Source: Panulirus ornatus
Taxonomy: Eukaryota; Arthropoda; Malacostraca; Decapoda; Palinuridae
Direction: 5' to 3'
DNA length: 64,000 bases
NCBI RefSeq assembly: GCF_036320965.1
Contig: NC_092236.1
Span: 21,118,018-21,182,017, forward strand
The translations under genes were made by a program, and so were the position numbers. A model generated the notes under the pieces. That model was not told the DNA's origin. It worked only from the letters and a program-made list of their open reading frames with translations, and did not search any database. Below, one piece after another: positions 13,815-25,483 of this stretch (the first letter of the stretch is position 1; every line of letters starts with the position of its first letter).

Positions 13815-14384
13815 TATATATATAAATATAATATAATATATATATACGAAAAAGTGCTTGAACCACCTTTAAAAAATACAAACCCAAACACCAGGATCAA
13901 ACCCCGGGACCCCTGTGTAACAGGGGGGGGGGCCCCGGGGTTCGATCCGGGTGTAGGGTTTGTTATTTTTTTAATATATATATAATTTATATATATTATA
14001 TATTATTATATATATTATATATAAAGGAGACAGTATAAATTATGTCATGTGTTAATGTATATGTCTGTAGTTTTATATATGTATAGTTCAATGTATGGAT
14101 GTATTATGGTTGGGAGTGTTGTATATAAATGTGTATGCGGGTGGGTTGGGCATTCTTTCGTCTGTTTCCTTTGTACCTGCTAAGCGGGAGCAGCGACAAA
14201 GCAAAAAAAATAAAATATAAATAAATGAAAGAATAAATAAAATTTTATATATAATAATATATATATATATATTTATTATTATATTTATATATTTTATATT
14301 AAAAATATATTTTAAAATTTATTAATTTAATATATATTTATATATATATTTATTATTTTTTTTTTTTTTTTCTTTTTTTTTTTA
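13736..14384. other. Corrupted CA/TA repeats, SINE foldback and RTE-B tail
   Basis: A noisy version of 21,020-21,760: (CA)n and (TA)n (13,736-13,845), a damaged SINE foldback (about 13,880-13,970), a subfamily-B 3' UTR (about 14,030-14,200) and AT-rich repeats. No gene. Confidence 0.7.
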
Positions 14385-17300
14385 TATTTGTCGCGTCTCC
14401 CGCGTTTGCGAGGTAGCGCAAGGGAAAAAGACAAAAATGGCCCAACCCCCCTACACTGTAATACACCCCTCCACACACGCAAATATACATACCTACACAC
14501 TTTCCTGGTTTTCCCCAGACCTTCAAATGCCTTGATTCAATCCACTGACACACGTAACCCCTGTATACCCCAAACCTCCAATTCCTCTTTCCTTGCCTCC
14601 CTTTCACCCTCCGCATGTTAGCCCCGATCACACAAATCTTTTTCATCCCTCTTTCCATCCAATTTGGTCCCTCTTCTCCTCTTCCCTCACCTGCACAATT
14701 CCTCTTGGCAATCTTTCCTCACTTTTTTTCCATTGCCCAACCCCTTTCAAACACCCTCTTTGCTTCTCAACCCGCTCTTTTTATTTCACACTCTCTTACC
14801 TTACTTACTTACTCGATCAAACCACCTCACACCACACATTGTCCTCAAACATCTCATTTCCAGCACATCCATCCTCCTGCGCACAACTCTATCCATAGCC
14901 CACGCCTCGCAACCATACAACATTGTTGGAACCACTATTCCTTCAAACATACCCATTTTTGCTTTCCGAGATAATGTTCTCGACTTCCACACATTTTTCA
15001 AGGCTCCCAAAATTTTCGCCCCCTCCCCCACCCTATGATCCACTTCCGCTTCCATGGTTCCATCCGCTGACAGATCCACTCCCAGATATCTAAAACACTT
15101 CACTTCCTCCAGTTTTTCTCCATTCAAACTCACCTCCCAATTGACTTGACCCTCACCCCTACTGTACCTAATAACCTTGCTCTTATTCACATTTACTCTT
15201 AACTTTCTTCTTCCACACACTTTACCAAACTCAGTCACCAGCTTCTGCAGTTTCTCACATGAATCAGCCACCAGCGCTGTATCATCAGCGAACAACAACT
15301 GACTCACTTCCCAAGCTCTCTCATCCCCAACAGACTTCATACTTGCCCCTCTTTCCAAGACTCTTGCATTTACCTCCCTAACAACCCCATCCATAAACAA
15401 ATTAAACAACCATGGAGACATCACACACCCCTGCCGCAAACCTACATTCACTGAGAACCAATCACTTTCCTCTCTTCCTACACGTACACATGCCTTACAT
15501 CCTCGATAAAAACTTTTCACTGCTTCTAACAACTTGCCTCCCACACCATATATTCTTAATACCTTCCACAGAGCATCTCTATCAACTCTATCATATGCCT
15601 TCTCCAGATCCATAAATGCTACATACAAATCCATTTGCTTTTCTAAGTATTTCTCACATACATTCTTCAAAGCAAACACCTGATCCACACATCCTCTACC
15701 ACTTCTGAAACCGCACTGCTCTTCCCCAATCTGATGCTCTGTACATGCCTTCACCCTCTCAATCAATACCCTCCCATATAATTTACCAGGAATACTCAAC
15801 AAACTTATACCTCTGTAATTTGAGCACTCACTCTTATCCCCTTTGCCTTTGTACAATGGCACTATGCACGCATTCCGCCAATCCTCAGGCACCTCACCAT
15901 GAGTCATACATACATTAAATAACCTTACCAACCAGTCAACAATACAGTCACCCCCTTTTTTAATAAATTCCACTGCAATACCATCCAAACCTGCTGCCTT
16001 GCCGGCTTTCATCTTCCGCAAAGCTTTTACTACCTCTTCTCTGTTTACCAAATCATTTTCCCTAACCCTCTCACTTTGCACACCACCTCGACCAAAACAC
16101 CCTATATCTGCCACTCTGTCATCAGACACATTCAACAAACCTTCAAAATACTCATTCCATCTCCTTCTCACATCACCGCTACTTGTTATCACCTCCCCAT
16201 TTACGCCCTTCACTGAAGTTCCCATTTGCTCCCTTGTCTTACGCACCCTATTTACCTCCTTCCAGAACATCTTTTTATTCTCCCTAAAATTTACTGATAG
16301 TCTCTCACCCCAACTCTCATTTGCCCTTTTTTTCACCTCTTGCACCTTTCTCTTGACCTCCTGTCTCTTTCTTTTATACTTCTCCCACTCAATTGCATTT
16401 TTTCCCTGCAAAAATCGTCCAAATGCCTCTCTCTTCTCTTTCACTAATACTCTTACTTCTTCATCCCACCACTCACTACCCTTTCTAAACAGCCCACCTC
16501 CCACTCTTCTCATGCCACAAGCATCTTTTGCGCAATCCATCACTGATTCCCTAAATACATCCCATTCCTCCCCCACTCCCCTTACTTCCATTGTTCTCAC
16601 CTTTTTCCATTCTGTACACAGTCTCTCCTGGTACTTCCCCACACAGGTCTCCTTCCCAAGCTCACTTACTCTCACCACCTTCTTCACCCCAACATTCACT
16701 CCTCTTTTCTGAAAACCCATACTAATCTTCACCTTAGCCTCCACAAGATAATGATCAGACATCCCTCCAGTTGCACCTCTCAGCACATTAACATCCAAAA
16801 GTCTCTCTTTCGCACGCCTGTCAATTAACACGTAATCCAATAACGCTCTCTGGCCATCTCTCCTACTTACATAAGTATACTTATGTATATCTCGCTTTTT
16901 AAACCAGGTATTCCCAATCATCAGTCCTTTTTCAGCACATAAATCTACAAGCTCTTCACCATTTCCATTTACAACACTGAACACCCCATGCATACCAATT
17001 ATTCCCTCAACTGCCACATTACTCACCTTTGCATTCAAATCACCCATCACTATAACCCGGTCTCGTGCATCAAAACCGCTAACACACTCATTCAGCTGCT
17101 CCCAAAACACTTGCCTCTCATGATCTTTCTTCTCATGCCCAGGTGCATATGCACCAATAATCACCCACCTCTCTCCATCAACTTTCAATTTTACCCATAT
17201 TAATCGAGAATTTACTTTCTTACATTCTATCACATACTCCCACAACTCCTGTTTCAGGAGTATTGCTACTCCTTCCCTTGCTCTTGTCCTCTCACTAACC

Positions 17301-17637
17301 CCTGACTTCACTCCCCAGACATTTCCAAACCACTCTTCCCCTTTACCCTTGAGCTTCGTTTCACTCAGAGCCAAAACATCCAGGTTCCTTTCCTCAAACA
17401 TACTACCTATCTCTCCTTTTTCACATCTTGGTTACATCCACACACATTTAGGCACCCCACTTGAGCCTTCGAGGAGGATGAGCACTCCCCGCGTGACTCC
17501 TTCTTCTGTTTCCCATTTTAGAAAGTTAAAACAAGGAGGGGAGGATTTCCGGCCCCCGCTCCCCTCCCCTCTAGTCGCTTTCTACGACACGCGAGGAATA
17601 CGTGGGAAGTATTCTTTCACCCTATCCCCAGGGATAA
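14385..17637 (-). mobile_element. RTE LINE, full-length copy (3' part corrupted)
   Basis: Minus-strand element with 5' UTR (17,520-17,637, starting at the CCCTATCCCCAGGG end), EN-RT ORF, short 3' UTR and T-rich complement of the tail. From 14,805 to 17,450 it is almost identical to the copy at 21,762-25,062. Below 14,805 it is riddled with single-base indels. Confidence 0.9.
14801..17401 (-). pseudogene. RTE endonuclease-reverse transcriptase ORF, 866 codons open
   Basis: Open from the internal methionine corresponding to residue 40 of the family ORF (MFEERNLDVLALSETK) to just after VRWFDRVS. AP-endonuclease motifs: LSETK (Glu), GAYAPGH, MGDLNAK (Asp and Asn), LLDYVLIDR, and MSDHYL (Asp-His). 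RT motifs: NYRGIS, FMDLEKAYDRVD, RQGCVMSP and FADDTALV. Upstream, the normal start region near 17,518 is in another frame because of two single-base losses at about 17,420 and 17,462. Downstream the C-terminal domain is destroyed by the noisy block. These defects may be consensus errors. Confidence 0.88.
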
Positions 17638-18020
17638 TATACATATATATATATACATATACACACACACACACATACGCACACATACGCACATACACAC
17701 ACACACACAACATACATATATATACATATAGAAAAATGTAAGAAACAATTTAGAAACAAACTTTAGCTGAAATGAATGAAAAAAATGAATGTCACATAAT
17801 GGTTCAACCTCTGGCTATGGAAAAGGAAATGTACAATTATTCACACAACGTCAATAGCAGTTTATCATCTCATGTAAAAAATTCAAATCACTAACTTTGT
17901 TTCTGCAGCTAATCAACCACAACACACTTTGAATGCATCTCCTTACAACTTGTGTAAACACTTTTTGTTGCAGGTTTAAACTATGGAGTTTTCATCTTAT
18001 CTAATGGATAGCACTATAAT
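17638..18020. other. (TA)/(CA) repeats and low-copy spacer
   Basis: Mixed TA and CA repeats to 17,730, then about 280 bp of AT-rich unique DNA. The same spacer, with a few extra bases, lies at 25,063-25,450. No gene is visible. Confidence 0.8.
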
Positions 18021-18039
18021 AAATTATATATATATATTA

Positions 18040-20640
18040 AAATAAAGGTCAATTGGGTGCCTAAATTTTGTGTGGATGTACCAAGATGTGAAAAAAGGAA
18101 GATAGGTAGTAGGTTTGAGGAAAGGAACCTGGATGTTTTTGGCCGAGTAAAACGAAGCTAAAGGGGAAAGGGGGGAAGGGTGGTTTTTGGGATGTCTTGG
18201 GAGTAAAGTCGGGGGTTAGTGAGAGGACAAGACAAGGGAAGGAGTAGCAACTCCTAAACAGGGTGGGGAAGTATGTGATAGAATGTAAAAAGTAAATTCT
18301 CGTTTAAATAGGGAAAACTGAAAGTTGAGGGAGAGAATGGGGTTTTTGGGTGCATATGCACCGGGGCAGAGAAAAAGATCATGAGGGCAAGGTTTTGGGG
18401 CCTGAATAGTGTGTTTAGGGGTTTTGATGCACAGACCGGTTAATGTTGGGTGTTTGAATCAAAGGTAGAAATGGGCATTTGAGGGAATAATTTGGGTATA
18501 CTGGGGTTTCAGTTTTTGTAAAGGGAAATGGGAAGACTTGTAGATTTATGGGCGTGATTGGGAAAAAACCTGGTTTAAAAACGAGATATAAAAGTATACT
18601 TTTGAATAGGAGAAAAGGCCAGAGAGCGTTTTGATTACGTGTTAATTGACACGCGCGAAAGAGAGACTTTTGGATGTTTAATGTCTAGGTGCAACGGGAG
18701 GATTTGACATTATCTTGTGGAGGAAAGGGTGAAGATTTGTAGGGTTTCCAGAAAAAAATGAATTTTGGGGGGTGAAGAGGGTGGTGAGAGTAAGTGAGCT
18801 TGGGAAAGGGGAAAACTTGGTGAGGAAATAGTACCAGGAGAGACTGAGTCAGAATGGAAAAAGGTGAAACAATGGAATAAGGGGAGTGGGGGAGGAATGG
18901 GATGTATTTGGGGAAATCAGTGATGGATTGCCAAAAGATGGCTTGTGGCATGAAAAAAGAGTGGAGGTGGGTTGATTAGAAAGGGTAGTGAGTGGTGGGA
19001 TGAAAAAAGAAAGATTATTAGTGAAAGAGAAGAGAAGGCATTTGGACGATTTTTGCAGGGAAAAAATGCAATTGAGTGGGGGACTTTATAAAAAAAGAGA
19101 CAGGAGGTCAAGAAAAGGTGCAAGAGGTGAAAAAAAGGGCAAATGAGAGTTGGGTGAGAGAGTATCATTAAATTTTAGGGAGAATAAAAAGATGTTCTGG
19201 AAGGAGGTAAATAAAGTGCGTAAGACAAGGGAGCAAATGGAACTTCAGTGAAGGGCGCAAATGGGGAGGTGATAAACAAGTAGTGGTGTTTGTGAGAAGG
19301 AGATGGAGTGAGTATTTTGAAGGTTTTGTTGAATGTGTTGATGATAGAGTGGCAGATATAAAGGGGGTTTTTGGTCAGGTGGTGTGCAAAGTGCGAGGGT
19401 TAGGGAAAATGATTTGGTAAACAGAGAAGAGGTAGTAAAAGCTTTGCGGAAGATGAAAGCCGGCAAGGCAGGTTTGGATGGTATTTCAGTGGAATTTATT
19501 AAAAAAGGGGTGACTGTATTTTTGACTGGTTGGTAAGGTTATTTAATGTATGTATGACTCGGTGAGGTGCCCGAGGGTTGCGGAATGCGTGCATATGCCA
19601 TTGTAACAAAGGCAAGTGATAAGAGTGAGTGCTCAATTACAGAGGTATAAGTTTGTTTGAGTATTCCGGAAATTTATGGGAGGGTATTGATTGAAGGGTG
19701 AAGGCATGTACAGAGCATCAGATTGGGAAGAGCAGTGTGGTTTCGAAGTGGGAGAGGATGTGTGGTTCAGGTGTTTGCTTTGAAGAATGTATGTGAGAAA
19801 TACTTAGAAAAGCAAATGGATTTGTATGTAGCATTTATGGATCTGGAGAAGGCATATGATAGAGTTGATAGAGATGCTTTGTGGAAGGGATTAAGAATAT
19901 ATGGTGTGGGAGGCAAGTTGTTAGAAGCAGGAAAAGTTTTTTTATCGAGGATGTAAGGGATTGTACGTGTAGGAAGAGAGGAAATTTATTGGTTCTCAGT
20001 GAATGTAGGTTTGCGGCAGGGGTTGTGATGTCTCCATGGTTGTTTAATTTGTTAGGATGGGTTGTTAGGGAGGTGAATGCAAGAGTTTTGGAAAGAGGGG
20101 CAAGATGAAGTCTGTTGGATGAGAGAGTTTGGAAGTGAGTCAGTTGTTGTTCGCTGATGATAAAAGCGCTGGTGGCTGATTCATGTGAGAAACTGCAGAG
20201 CTGGTGACTGAGTTTGGTAAGTGGTGAAAGAAGAAAGTTAAGAGTAAATGTGAATAAGAGCAAGGTTATTAGGTACAGTAGGGTTGAGGGTCAATCAAAT
20301 TTGGGGGGTGAGTTTGAATGGAGAAAAACTGGAGGAAGTGAAGTGTTTTTGATATCTGGAGTGGATTGGCAGCGGATGGAACCATGGAAGCGGAAGTGGG
20401 TCATAGGGTGGGGGAGGGGGCGAAAATTTGGGAGCCTTGAAGAATGTGTGGAAGTCGAGACATTATCTCGGAAAGCAAAAATGGGTATGTTTGAAGGAAT
20501 AGTGGTTCCAACAATGTTGTATGGTTGCGAGGCGTGGACTATGGATAGAGTTGTGCGCAGGAGGAGGATGTGCTGGAAATGAGTTTTTGAGACAATGTTT
20601 TGGTGTGAGGTGGTTTGATCGAGTAAGTAACGTAAGGGTA
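18040..20640 (+). mobile_element. RTE LINE copy, corrupted; duplicate of 25,481-28,140
   Basis: Plus-strand EN-RT sequence recognisable throughout, with indels every 10-30 bases, so no frame exceeds about 120 codons. It follows the copy at 25,481-28,140 base for base in order, including that copy's own variants. At 20,636-20,645 it switches from subfamily A to subfamily C within the RT C-terminal domain. Confidence 0.8.
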
Positions 20641-21015
20641 AGAAAAGTGTATGATAATTAAAAGAGTGTGGTTGAGAGAGCAGAAGAGGGTGTGTTGAAA
20701 TGGTTTGGACACCGGGAGAGCATGAGTGAAGAAAGGTTGACAAAGAGGATATATGTGTCAGAAGTGGAGTAAACAAGAAGTGGGAGACCAAATTGGAAGT
20801 GGCAGGATGGAGTGAAAAAGATTTTGAACGATCGGGGCCTGAACATGCAGGAGGGTGAAAGGCGTGCAAGGAATAAAGTGAATTGGAACGATATGGTATA
20901 CCGGGATCGACGTGCTGCCAATGGACTGAGACAAAGCAAGTGAAACGTCTGGGGTAAACCATGGAAAGGTCTGTTGGGCCTGGATGTAGATAGGGAGCTT
21001 TGGTTTCGGTGAATT

Positions 21016-21020
<5 letters not shown>
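20636..21020 (+). mobile_element. RTE LINE 3' end, subfamily C
   Basis: Clean plus-strand copy of the subfamily-C tail, identical in inverse to 6,709-7,150. It runs from AAAAGTGTATGATAATTAAA to TTTCGGTGAATTGCACAC and into (CA)n. The peptide ends in LRQSK then stop. Confidence 0.82.
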
Positions 21021-21171
<151 letters not shown>

Positions 21172-21290
21172 AGTGCATATGAACACGCACCTTCATAGAA
21201 AATACAAACCTCCAACAGCCAGGATCGAACCCGGGACCCCTGTGTAACAGGCGGGGTCCCGGGTTCGATCCTGGCTGTTAGAGGTTTGTA

Positions 21291-21293
<3 letters not shown>
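21172..21293. mobile_element. tRNA-SINE foldback hairpin (inverted copy)
   Basis: The same 39-bp-arm hairpin as 6,445-6,574, in opposite orientation, with two box B elements facing each other. Confidence 0.85.

Positions 21294-21360
<67 letters not shown>
21294..21360. repeat. (TA)n microsatellite
   Basis: TA tract between the SINE hairpin and the RTE-B tail. Confidence 0.99.
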
Positions 21361-21364
<4 letters not shown>

Positions 21365-21585
21365 GCAGACAGTATGAATTATGTACATGTGTATATATGT
21401 ATATGTCTGTATGTGTATATATATGTATACGTTCAGATGTATAGGTATGTATATATGCGTGTGTGGACGTGTATGTATATAAATGTGTATGCGGGTGGGT
21501 TGGGCCATTCTTTCGTCTGTTTCCTTGTGCTACCTCGCTAACGCGGGAGACAGCGACAAAGCAAAATAAATAAAATATAAATAAA
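21361..21585 (+). mobile_element. RTE subfamily B 3' UTR fragment
   Basis: Plus-strand version of 6,186-6,400, ending GCGGGAGACAGCGACAAAGC. Confidence 0.85.
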
Positions 21586-21596
21586 TGAATGAATAA

Positions 21597-21760
<164 letters not shown>

Positions 21761-21761
21761 T

Positions 21762-24700
21762 ATACTTTGTCGCTGTCTCCCGCGTTTGCGAGGTAGCGCA
21801 AGGAAACAGACGAAAGAAATGGCCCAACCCCCATACACATGTACATACACACGTCCACACACGCAAATATACATACCTACACAGCTTTCCATGGTTTACC
21901 CCAGACGCTTCAAATGCCTTGATTCAATCCACTGACAGCACGTCAACCCCTGTATACCACATCGCTCCAATTCACTCTATTCCTTGCCCTCCTTTCACCC
22001 TCCTGCATGTTCAGGCCCCGATCACACAAAATCTTTTTCACTCCATCTTTCCACCTCCAATTTGGTCTCCCTCTTCTCCTCGTTCCCTCCACCTCCGACA
22101 CATATATCCTCTTGGTCAATCTTTCCTCACTCATTCTCTCCATGTGCCCAAACCATTTCAAAACACCCTCTTCTGCTCTCTCAACCACGCTCTTTTTATT
22201 TCCACACATCTCTCTTACCCTTACGTTACTTACTCGATCAAACCACCTCACACCACACATTGTCCTCAAACATCTCATTTCCAGCACATCCATCCTCCTG
22301 CGCACAACTCTATCCATAGCCCACGCCTCGCAACCATACAACATTGTTGGAACCACTATTCCTTCAAACATACCCATTTTTGCTTTCCGAGATAATGTTC
22401 TCGACTTCCACACATTTTTCAAGGCTCCCAAAATTTTCGCCCCCTCCCCCACCCTATGATCCACTTCCGCTTCCATGGTTCCATCCGCTGACAGATCCAC
22501 TCCCAGATATCTAAAACACTTCACTTCCTCCAGTTTTTCTCCATTCAAACTCACCTCCCAATTGACTTGACCCTCAACCCTACTGTACCTAATAACCTTG
22601 CTCTTATTCACATTTACTCTTAACTTTCTTCTTCCACACACTTTACCAAACTCAGTCACCAGCTTCTGCAGTTTCTCACATGAATCAGCCACCAGCGCTG
22701 TATCATCAGCGAACAACAACTGACTCACTTCCCAAGCTCTCTCATCCCCAACAGACTTCATACTTGCCCCTCTTTCCAGACTCTTGCATTTACCTCCCTA
22801 ACAACCCCATCCATAAACAAATTAAACAACCATGGAGACATCACACACCCCTGCCGCAAACCTACATTCACTGAGAACCAATCACTTTCCTCTCTTCCTA
22901 CACGTACACATGCCTTACATCCTCGATAAAAACTTTTCACTGCTTCTAACAACTTGCCTCCCACACCATATATTCTTAATACCTTCCACAGAGCATCTCT
23001 ATCAACTCTATCATATGCCTTCTCCAGATCCATAAATGCTACATACAAATCCATTTGCTTTTCTAAGTATTTCTCACATACATTCTTCAAAGCAAACACC
23101 TGATCCACACATCCTCTACCACTTCTGAAACCGCACTGCTCTTCCCCAATCTGATGCTCTGTACATGCCTTCACCCTCTCAATCAATACCCTCCCATATA
23201 ATTTACCAGGAATACTCAACAAACTTATACCTCTGTAATTTGAGCACTCACTCTTATCCCCTTTGCCTTTGTACAATGGCACTATGCACGCATTCCGCCA
23301 ATCCTTAGGCACCTCACCATGAGTCATACATACATTAAATAACCTTACCAACCAGTCAACAATACAGTCACCCCCTTTTTTAATAAATTCCACTGCAATA
23401 CCATCCAAACCTGCTGCCTTGCCGGCTTTCATCTTCCGCAAAGCTTTTACTACTTCTTTTCTGTTTACCAAATCATTTTCCCTAACCCTCTCACTTTGCA
23501 CACCACCTCGACCAAAACACCCTATATCTGCCACTCTGTCATCAGACACATTCAACAAACCTTCAAAATACTCATTCCATCTCCTTCTCACATCACCACT
23601 ACTTGTTATCACCTCCCCATTTACGCCCTTCACTGAAGTTCCCATTTGCTCCCTTGTCTTACGCACCCTATTTACCTCCTTCCAGAACATCTTTTTATTC
23701 TCCCTAAAATTTACTGATAGTCTCTCACCCCAACTCTCATTTGCCCTTTTTTTCACCTCTTGCACCTTTCTCTTGACCTCCTGTCTCTTTCTTTTATACT
23801 TCTCCCACTCAATTGCATTTTTTCCCTGCAAAAATCGTCCAAATGCCTCTCTCTTCTCTTTCACTAATACTCTTACTTCTTCATCCCACCACTCACTACC
23901 CTTTCTAAACAGCCCACCTCCCACTCTTCTCATGCCACAAGCATCTTTTGCGCAATCCATCACTGATTCCCTAAATACATCCCATTCCTCCCCCACTCCC
24001 CTTACTTCCATTGTTCTCACCTTTTTCCATTCTGTACACAGTCTCTCCTGGTACTTCCCCACACAGGTCTCCTTCCCAAGCTCACTTACTCTCACCACCT
24101 TCTTCACCCCAACATTCACTCCTCTTTTCTGAAAACCCTTACTAATCTTCACCTTAGCCTCCACAAGATAATGATCAGACATCCCTCCAGTTGCACCTCT
24201 CAGCACATTAACATCCAAAAGTCTCTCTTTCGCACGCCTGTCAATTAACACGTAATCCAATAACGCTCTCTGGCCATCTCTCCTACTTACATAAGTATAC
24301 TTATGTATATCTCGCTTTTTAAACCAGGTATTCCCAATCATCAGTCCTTTTTCAGCACATAAATCTACAAGCTCTTCACCATTTCCATTTACAACACTGA
24401 ACACCCCATGCATACCAATTATTCCCTCAACTGCCACATTACTCACCTTTGCATTCAAATCACCCATCACTATAACCCGGTCTCGTGCATCAAAACCGCT
24501 AACACACTCATTCAGCTGCTCCCAAAACACTTGCCTCTCATGATCTTTCTTCTCATGCCCAGGTGCATATGCACCAATAATCACCCACCTCTCTCCATCA
24601 ACTTTCAATTTTACCCATATTAATCGAGAATTTACTTTCTTACATTCTATCACATACTCCCACAACTCCTGTTTCAGGAGTATTGCTACTCCTTCCCTTG

Positions 24701-25062
24701 CTCTTGTCCTCTCACTAACCCCTGACTTCACTCCCCAGACATTTCCAAACCACTCTTCCCCTTTACCCTTGAGCTTCGTTTCACTCAGAGCCAAAACATC
24801 CAGGTTCCTTTCCTCAAACATACTACCTATCTCTCCCTTTTTCACATCTTGGTTACATCCACACACATTTAGGCACCCCACTCTGAGCCTTCGAGGAGGA
24901 TGATCACTCCCCGCGTGACTCCTTCTTCTGTTTCCCATTTTAGAAAGTTAATACAAGGAGGGGAGGATTTCCGGCCCCCCGCTCCCGTCCCCTCTAGTCG
25001 CTTTCTACGACACGCGAGGAATACGTGGGAAGTATTCTTTCACCCCTATCCCCAGGGATGAT
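21762..25062 (-). mobile_element. Full-length RTE-clade LINE (best copy)
   Basis: A minus-strand element of about 3.3 kb. The 5' UTR is about 124 nt (24,939-25,062). A single ORF follows (24,938 down to 21,943, one frameshift), then a 3' UTR of about 180 nt ending in a hairpin module (CTCGC, short loop, GCGGG) and an A-rich then TA tail. Length, a single EN-RT ORF, a very short 3' UTR and a simple-repeat tail are typical of the RTE clade. There is no separate ORF1 and no RNase H domain. It lies between (TA)n on its 3' side and TA/CA repeats on its 5' side, so a target-site duplication cannot be recognised. Confidence 0.92.
21943..24938 (-). pseudogene. RTE endonuclease-reverse transcriptase, 998 codons, one frameshift
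   Basis: Starts at MGNRRRSHAG just after the R1-like 5' UTR. The AP-endonuclease spans about residues 17-265, with Asn24, Glu53, Tyr124/Pro126, Asp160/Asn162, Asp228 and the Asp255-His256 pair. A basic linker rich in Lys/Arg (about 340-430) follows. The RT spans about 505-800: AAGLDGI (508-514), NYRGIS, FMDLEKAYD (Asp637), RQGCVMSP (695-702), FADD (743-746), then YLGVDL. The C-terminal domain has LYGCEAWAM, a Cys/Arg-rich stretch, WFGHMERMS and [10 protein letters not shown], then stops after VVYRG. Its role would be target-primed reverse transcription: nick by EN, copy by RT. One missing A near 22,778 (CTTTCCAGAC where the sister copy has CTTTCCAAGAC) breaks the frame after residue 720. Otherwise it appears intact. 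Confidence 0.9.
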
Positions 25063-25447
25063 ATACATATATATATATACATATACACACACACACACAT
25101 ACGCACACATACGCACATACACACACACACACACACATACATATATATACATATGAAAAATGTAAGAAACAATTTAGAAAACAAACTTTTAGCTTGAAAT
25201 GAATGAAAAAAATGAATGTCACATAATGGTTCAACCTCTGGCTATGGAAAAGGAAATGTACAATTTATTCACACAAACGTCAATAGCAGTTTATCTATCT
25301 CATGTAAAAAATTCAAATCACTAACTTTGTTTCCTGCAGCTAAACTCTACCACAACACACTTTGCAATGCATCTCCTTACAACTTTGTAATCACTTTGTG
25401 TTGCAGGTTTAAACTATGGAGTTTTCATCTTATGCCTAATGGACTAG

Positions 25448-25480
<33 letters not shown>
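25063..25480. other. TA/CA repeats, low-copy spacer and (TA)n
   Basis: Mixed TA/CA repeats to about 25,155, AT-rich unique DNA to 25,450, then 30 bp of TA. It separates two LINE copies lying 5' end to 5' end. No gene. Confidence 0.8.

Positions 25481-25483
<3 letters not shown>

Noticed and set aside
15999..16712. 237-codon plus-strand frame opposite the LINE linker, repeated at 23,419-24,132
   Set aside because: It is the antisense of the EN-RT ORF in both copies. The sense strand is purine-rich with few codons that give antisense stops, which explains the open frame. It has Ser/Leu/Phe-rich low-complexity composition and no independent motif.
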